NCBI RefSeq assembly: GCF_040786285.1
Contig: NZ_JBFMKQ010000003.1
Coordinates: forward strand, 434,001 to 498,000
Length of the DNA: 64,000 nucleotides
Source of the DNA: Aquimarina sp040786285
GTDB taxonomy: Bacteria > Bacteroidota > Bacteroidia > Flavobacteriales > Flavobacteriaceae
Direction: 5' to 3'
The notes beneath the pieces were generated by a model, which saw nothing but the letters and a program-made list of their open reading frames with translations, was not told where the DNA came from and did not search any database. The number at the start of each line of letters is the position of its first letter. The stretch's first letter is position 1. Made by a program: the position numbers and the translations under genes. This document shows, one piece after another, positions 60,914 through 64,000 of this stretch.

Positions 60914-61338
60914 AATCGTGTATTCTATATATTAATGAACAAGAACGATTGCAATTAAAAACCATAAACTGCGAGTACGGTATATTATACTTTCTAAAAA
61001 AAGAAATGTGGGGTATATAAATATAACTTTTAATTGTTTTAAATCCAAATGCTAATTATACTGATTTACAGTTATTTGGAAGGTTTAAAACGAATATAAA
61101 ATTAGGGATTTTTATTCTGCTTTTGAAAAGAAATAACCCCTAAAGAAAAGGGTAAATCCCCCTTTTTTTATAGATGTGATTATCTACATAAATATTAAAT
61201 TTTTTATGAGATAAGGGTCTGTTATCGAATAATTTGTGTTTTCACCGAAAAATTAAGAAAGAGAACATCGGTAGTTTATTTCAAATGATGTGTTTTTTTA
61301 GTATTTTTAACTAACCAAAATTATATAGTATATCTATT
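60914..61338. other. Divergent spacer between gasdermin operon and M48 gene
   Basis: This 425-bp AT-rich region holds the promoters of the gasdermin operon (minus) and of the M48 gene (plus). I see no gene. The GGTAAATCCCCC element at 61151-61162 lies in it. No clear TTG-N19-TAnnTTTG match is seen on the minus strand before 60913. Confidence 0.5.
61137..61162 (+). promoter_or_regulatory. CCCC...GGTAAATCCCC element shared with 4495-4522
   Basis: CCCC (61137-61140) then GGTAAATCCCCC (61151-61162), with a TA 34 bp after the GG, repeat the layout CCCC...GGTAAACTCCCC and TACTTTTG near 4495-4553. It is a candidate activator-bound promoter element for the M48 gene. Confidence 0.4.
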
Positions 61339-62157
61339 ATGAAAATCAGAAAACTCTTTGTCTTTGGAACAGCTTTGCTGTTTATATCTTGTGCGACTAA
61401 TCCTTTTACAGGTAAGCAAACTTTGGCATTAGTGCCAAATTCTCAGATATTGCCAATGGCATTTCAACAATACAACCAGTTTTTAGGGGAAAATAAGGTA
61501 GTAAAAGGTACATCAGATGCAGAAATGATCACTAGGGTTGGCCAAAAAATTGCCAGAGCTTCAGAGCGTTGGTTAAATGCTAATGGTTACTCAGGATATC
61601 TTAAAGATTATAAGTGGGAATATAACCTGGTAGAAGATAAAACCGTAAATGCATGGTGTATGCCTGGTGGTAAAATTGTATTTTACACAGGTATTTTACC
61701 TATTGCAAAAGGTGAAACAGGTGTAGCTGCAATTATGGGCCATGAAGTTGCCCATGCATTGGCAAATCATGGTCAACAAAGAATGAGTGCAGCGCAAGTA
61801 CAACAGGTTGCGGGTGTGGCAACAGCGGCTGCAGTAAGTGGGAAAAGTAAAGAAACACAGCAAATTGTTGGTACAGCTTTTGGGCTAGGAAGCCAGTTTG
61901 GAGTGATGCTACCTTTTAGTAGAAGCCACGAAACTGAAGCAGATCGTATCGGATTACAGCTTATGGCTATTGCAGGATATAATCCCGATGAAGCAGCGAA
62001 CCTATGGAGACGTATGAAAGCCAATAGCGGGGGGCAGGCTCCACCAGAATTTATGAGTACGCACCCATCAAGTGATACGCGTATTGCAAACCTTACTGCA
62101 TGGGCGCCTTCAGCAAGAGCTGAAGCCAAAAAATTTGGGGTAACAACTTTTAAATAA
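61339..62157 (+). CDS. M48-family lipoprotein metallopeptidase
   Basis: This 272-aa periplasmic zinc protease has a lipobox in 'ALLFISCATNPFTGKQTLAL', the active-site 'IMGHEVAHALANHGQQRMSA' (HExxH) and the third ligand region 'SRSHETEADRIGLQLMAIAG'. 'AWCMPGGKIVFYTGILPIAK' is the usual N-terminal strand. Members (Oma1/BepA/LoiP type) degrade misfolded outer-membrane proteins. It is divergent from the gasdermin operon. It is intact. Confidence 0.95.
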   Translation: MKIRKLFVFGTALLFISCATNPFTGKQTLALVPNSQILPMAFQQYNQFLGENKVVKGTSDAEMITRVGQKIARASERWLNANGYSGYLKDYKWEYNLVEDKTVNAWCMPGGKIVFYTGILPIAKGETGVAAIMGHEVAHALANHGQQRMSAAQVQQVAGVATAAAVSGKSKETQQIVGTAFGLGSQFGVMLPFSRSHETEADRIGLQLMAIAGYNPDEAANLWRRMKANSGGQAPPEFMSTHPSSDTRIANLTAWAPSARAEAKKFGVTTFK

Positions 62158-62200
62158 TTGTAAAGTTTATATTCATTAAAAAGATTATACCTATTTTAGA

Positions 62201-62232
62201 AGCCGTTCTGAACCAATTCGGGATGGCTTTTT
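62201..62232 (+). terminator. Hairpin terminator after M48 gene
   Basis: A 12-bp stem (62201-62212 with 62217-62228, three G-T pairs) with a 4-nt CCAA loop and a T-run to 62232, 44 bp after the stop. Confidence 0.75.
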
Positions 62233-62244
62233 AAATTCTACTTG

Positions 62245-63564
62245 ATGAGTAAAATATTACCCAAAGGACATAAGAAGTTGTTAAATGCATGGGCATTCTA
62301 TGACTGGGCAAATTCGGTATATAACCTTACCATTTCATCGGCTATTTTCCCGATATTCTGGGGAGCATTAACAATAATCAAAGATGATAAAGGTACGATC
62401 ATTGACGATACTGTACGTTTTTTGGGCTATGACTTTAATAATGATTCTCTAATAAGTTATGTTACTGCCTTAGCATTTTTAGTAGTTTCTTTTATTAGTC
62501 CGTTTTTATCAGGTATTGCCGATTATGTGGGGAATAAGAAAAACTTTCTGAAATTCTTTTGTTATTTAGGAGCTGTATCGTGTATCGGTTTATATTGGTT
62601 TAATCTAGAACATCTTTGGTTTGGGTTATTATGCTACTTTCTGGCATTAATCGGTTTTTGGGCTAGTTTGGTGTTTTATAATTCATATTTGCCGGATATT
62701 GCATTTCCCGAGCAACAAGATGCGATTAGTGCCAAAGGATATTCGTTAGGATACATCGGTAGCGTGATTTTGTTGATCATAAACCTTATTATGATTCTCA
62801 AGTTCGAATGGTTTGGTTTCGAAGATGAAGGAACCCCAACCAGATTGTCTTTTGTAATGGTAGGGGTCTGGTGGATCTTATTTAGTCAATATACTTATTA
62901 TTATTTACCTAAAGGAAACAAGAAAGATGTGTTAACCAAAGCAGTAATTTTTAATGGTTTTAAAGAATTAAAAATGATATGGTATGCACTTCAAAAAGAC
63001 ATAAAGCTTCGTAGATATCTTTCTTCATTTTTCGTATATAGCATGGCGGTGCAAACTATTATGCTTATTGCTACTTATTTTGGTATTGAAGAATTAGACT
63101 GGGGAGAACAAAACGCCACTACGGGTCTAATCATAAGTATATTATTAATTCAACTTGTGGCTGTTCTTGGTGCGATTTTAACGTCGAGAGCTTCTTCCAA
63201 ATTCGGCAATATAAGAACCTTAATTACAATTAACTTTATCTGGATTGGGATTTGTATTTATGCCTATACGATTACGACTCCATTTCAGTTTTACATTGCT
63301 GCGGCTATTGTAGGCCTCGTGATGGGAGGTATACAGGCACTTTCTAGATCAACCTATTCAAAATTTTTACCAAAGGATGCAGTGGACACTGCTTCTTACT
63401 TCAGTTTTTATGATGTTTCAGAAAAAATTGGAATCGTAATTGGTATGTTTTCCTATGGGATTATCGCTCAATTAACAGGAAGTGTACGATATTCTATTCT
63501 ATTTCTAATCCTGTTTTTTGCTATAGGTCTTATATTATTATTTAGAGTACCTAGAAATAAATAA
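62245..63564 (+). CDS. UMF1-family major facilitator transporter
   Basis: The start at ATG 62245 (MSKILPKGHKKLLNAWAFYD), 439 aa, is preferred over an adjacent TTG. The protein has about 12 membrane helices. 'NAWAFYDWANSVYNLTISSA' is the Atg22/UMF1 signature, and 'LVMGGIQALSRSTYSKFLP' the later one. The family may export amino acids or peptides; the substrate is unknown. It follows a terminator, so it has its own promoter. Confidence 0.92.
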   Translation: MSKILPKGHKKLLNAWAFYDWANSVYNLTISSAIFPIFWGALTIIKDDKGTIIDDTVRFLGYDFNNDSLISYVTALAFLVVSFISPFLSGIADYVGNKKNFLKFFCYLGAVSCIGLYWFNLEHLWFGLLCYFLALIGFWASLVFYNSYLPDIAFPEQQDAISAKGYSLGYIGSVILLIINLIMILKFEWFGFEDEGTPTRLSFVMVGVWWILFSQYTYYYLPKGNKKDVLTKAVIFNGFKELKMIWYALQKDIKLRRYLSSFFVYSMAVQTIMLIATYFGIEELDWGEQNATTGLIISILLIQLVAVLGAILTSRASSKFGNIRTLITINFIWIGICIYAYTITTPFQFYIAAAIVGLVMGGIQALSRSTYSKFLPKDAVDTASYFSFYDVSEKIGIVIGMFSYGIIAQLTGSVRYSILFLILFFAIGLILLFRVPRNK

Positions 63565-63731
63565 TCTTTATGAAATTTATAATTTCTGGGGATTTTGATT
63601 TTAATGGGCAGTCCTATTTGGTTATAGTAGAGGACCATAAAGTTTTATATCTAGATTTTATGTATTTCATCCATTTTATCTGACTAATTATATCTCTTTT
63701 ATAAATATTAAATTGAAATATAATAATATTG

Positions 63732-63743
63732 GAAACGTTATCG
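63732..63743. promoter_or_regulatory. AAACGTTAT element upstream of final lipoprotein gene
   Basis: GAAACGTTATCG here resembles AAAACGTTATTG at 43489-43500 upstream of glgE; both contain AAACGTTAT. It may be a regulatory site of the following gene. Otherwise the 63565-63780 spacer contains only a weak 37-codon frame. Confidence 0.3.
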
Positions 63744-63780
63744 TTATTAGCTATTTTTATAAAAATAAAATCTAACTACA

Positions 63781-64000
63781 ATGAAAAAACTTATGTTAAT
63801 GCTAGCAGTAGTGTTGTTAGCTTCTTGCAGCGCCCCCCAAAAAACGGTTATTGCAGCAAAAAAAACCTTAAAAGGGGAGTGGTCTCTAGATAATATCTCA
63901 TACGATCGATCTGGTATATTTGATGTAAATTTATATAATGATGCTTCTGCTGAGTGTTTTACAGGAAGTGTTTGGAAATTTATTCCTAATAATAATACAG
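63781..64000 (+). CDS. Lipocalin-like lipoprotein (start only; cut by window edge)
   Basis: The ATG at 63781 opens a frame to the window end (73 codons). It begins MKKLMLMLAVVLLASCSAPQ with a lipobox at Cys16, then 'TLKGEWSLDNISYDRSGIFD', a start typical of small lipocalin-like lipoproteins. It resembles the other two such genes at 2007 and 7808 in outline. The rest lies beyond the window. Confidence 0.75.
   Translation, partial: MKKLMLMLAVVLLASCSAPQKTVIAAKKTLKGEWSLDNISYDRSGIFDVNLYNDASAECFTGSVWKFIPNNNT

Noticed and set aside
62242..62244. TTG start for the UMF1 transporter
   Set aside because: An ATG follows directly at 62245 and gives the same conserved N terminus.
63570..63683. 37-codon ORF (MKFIISGDFDFNGQSYLVIV...)
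   Set aside because: No homology, promoter or neighbour support; composition is no better than spacer frames.
1..64000. tRNA, rRNA or CRISPR array
   Set aside because: No cloverleaf, rRNA-like stretch or regularly spaced repeat was noticed in reading; a dedicated tRNA scan was not possible here.

Overview
The window is a low-GC chromosomal segment from a marine member of the Bacteroidota, most likely Flavobacteriaceae; an Aquimarina-like genus is a guess from protein character. The lineage evidence is a C-terminal type IX secretion sorting domain, SusC-like carboxypeptidase-D regulatory domains, 'CSNDDD' surface-lipoprotein signals, TAnnTTTG promoter boxes, PorT-like beta-barrels and the bifunctional ThrA/ThrB/ThrC arrangement. 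No rRNA, tRNA, CRISPR array or insertion sequence was recognised.

Left part (1-12 kb): a truncated LysR regulator diverges from a group II PLP decarboxylase. Then come lipocalin-like lipoproteins, a DUF4139 protein carrying an inserted carboxypeptidase-D regulatory domain, two tandem paralogous micro-peptides (the second only 50 aa), a DCC thiol-disulfide protein, a RmlD-like reductase and gcvT. A likely operon follows: an ATP-grasp enzyme, an N-formylglutamate amidohydrolase-like enzyme and a DUF1704 (QEGLA) metalloprotein. Middle-left (12-27 kb): an M28 peptidase homologue that has lost metal ligands, then the threonine operon thrA-thrB-ridA-thrC. Upstream of thrA lies an unannotated 36-codon leader ORF very rich in Thr and Ile. 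Next are nnrD, an LRR lipoprotein with a secreted beta protein, xerD, two PorT-like proteins, aroQ, an ATP-pyrophosphatase, and aldehyde dehydrogenase with DUF779 facing a membrane AraC regulator.

Middle-right (27-43 kb): a Tat-signal aminotransferase with an SDR, a repetitive acidic lipoprotein, a large T9SS-secreted M14 carboxypeptidase, a small HTH gene divergent from a small secreted protein with repeated TTGTATAT boxes between them, an FAD oxidoreductase, pirin, an antiporter, a WYL regulator and an AlkD-like protein. From 43.6 to 51.7 kb is the maltose-1-phosphate glucan pathway: glgE, maltokinase, glgB and a GH31 alpha-glucosidase, without trehalose synthase.

The most striking locus is the tight four-gene minus-strand operon at 51.7-60.9 kb. 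In transcription order it encodes (1) a caspase (C14) protease fused to a C-terminal SGNH/GDSL hydrolase, (2) a protein I recognise as a bacterial gasdermin, with a Cys near its N terminus, (3) a CHAT-type caspase-like protease with a long unknown C-terminal region, and (4) a 1223-aa STAND NTPase with a membrane segment and WD40-like repeats. It reads as a sensor, protease and pore-former cell-death (probably anti-phage) system, with a lipid or thioester hydrolase built into the caspase polypeptide. The window closes with an M48 lipoprotein metallopeptidase, a UMF1-type transporter and the start of another lipocalin-like lipoprotein.
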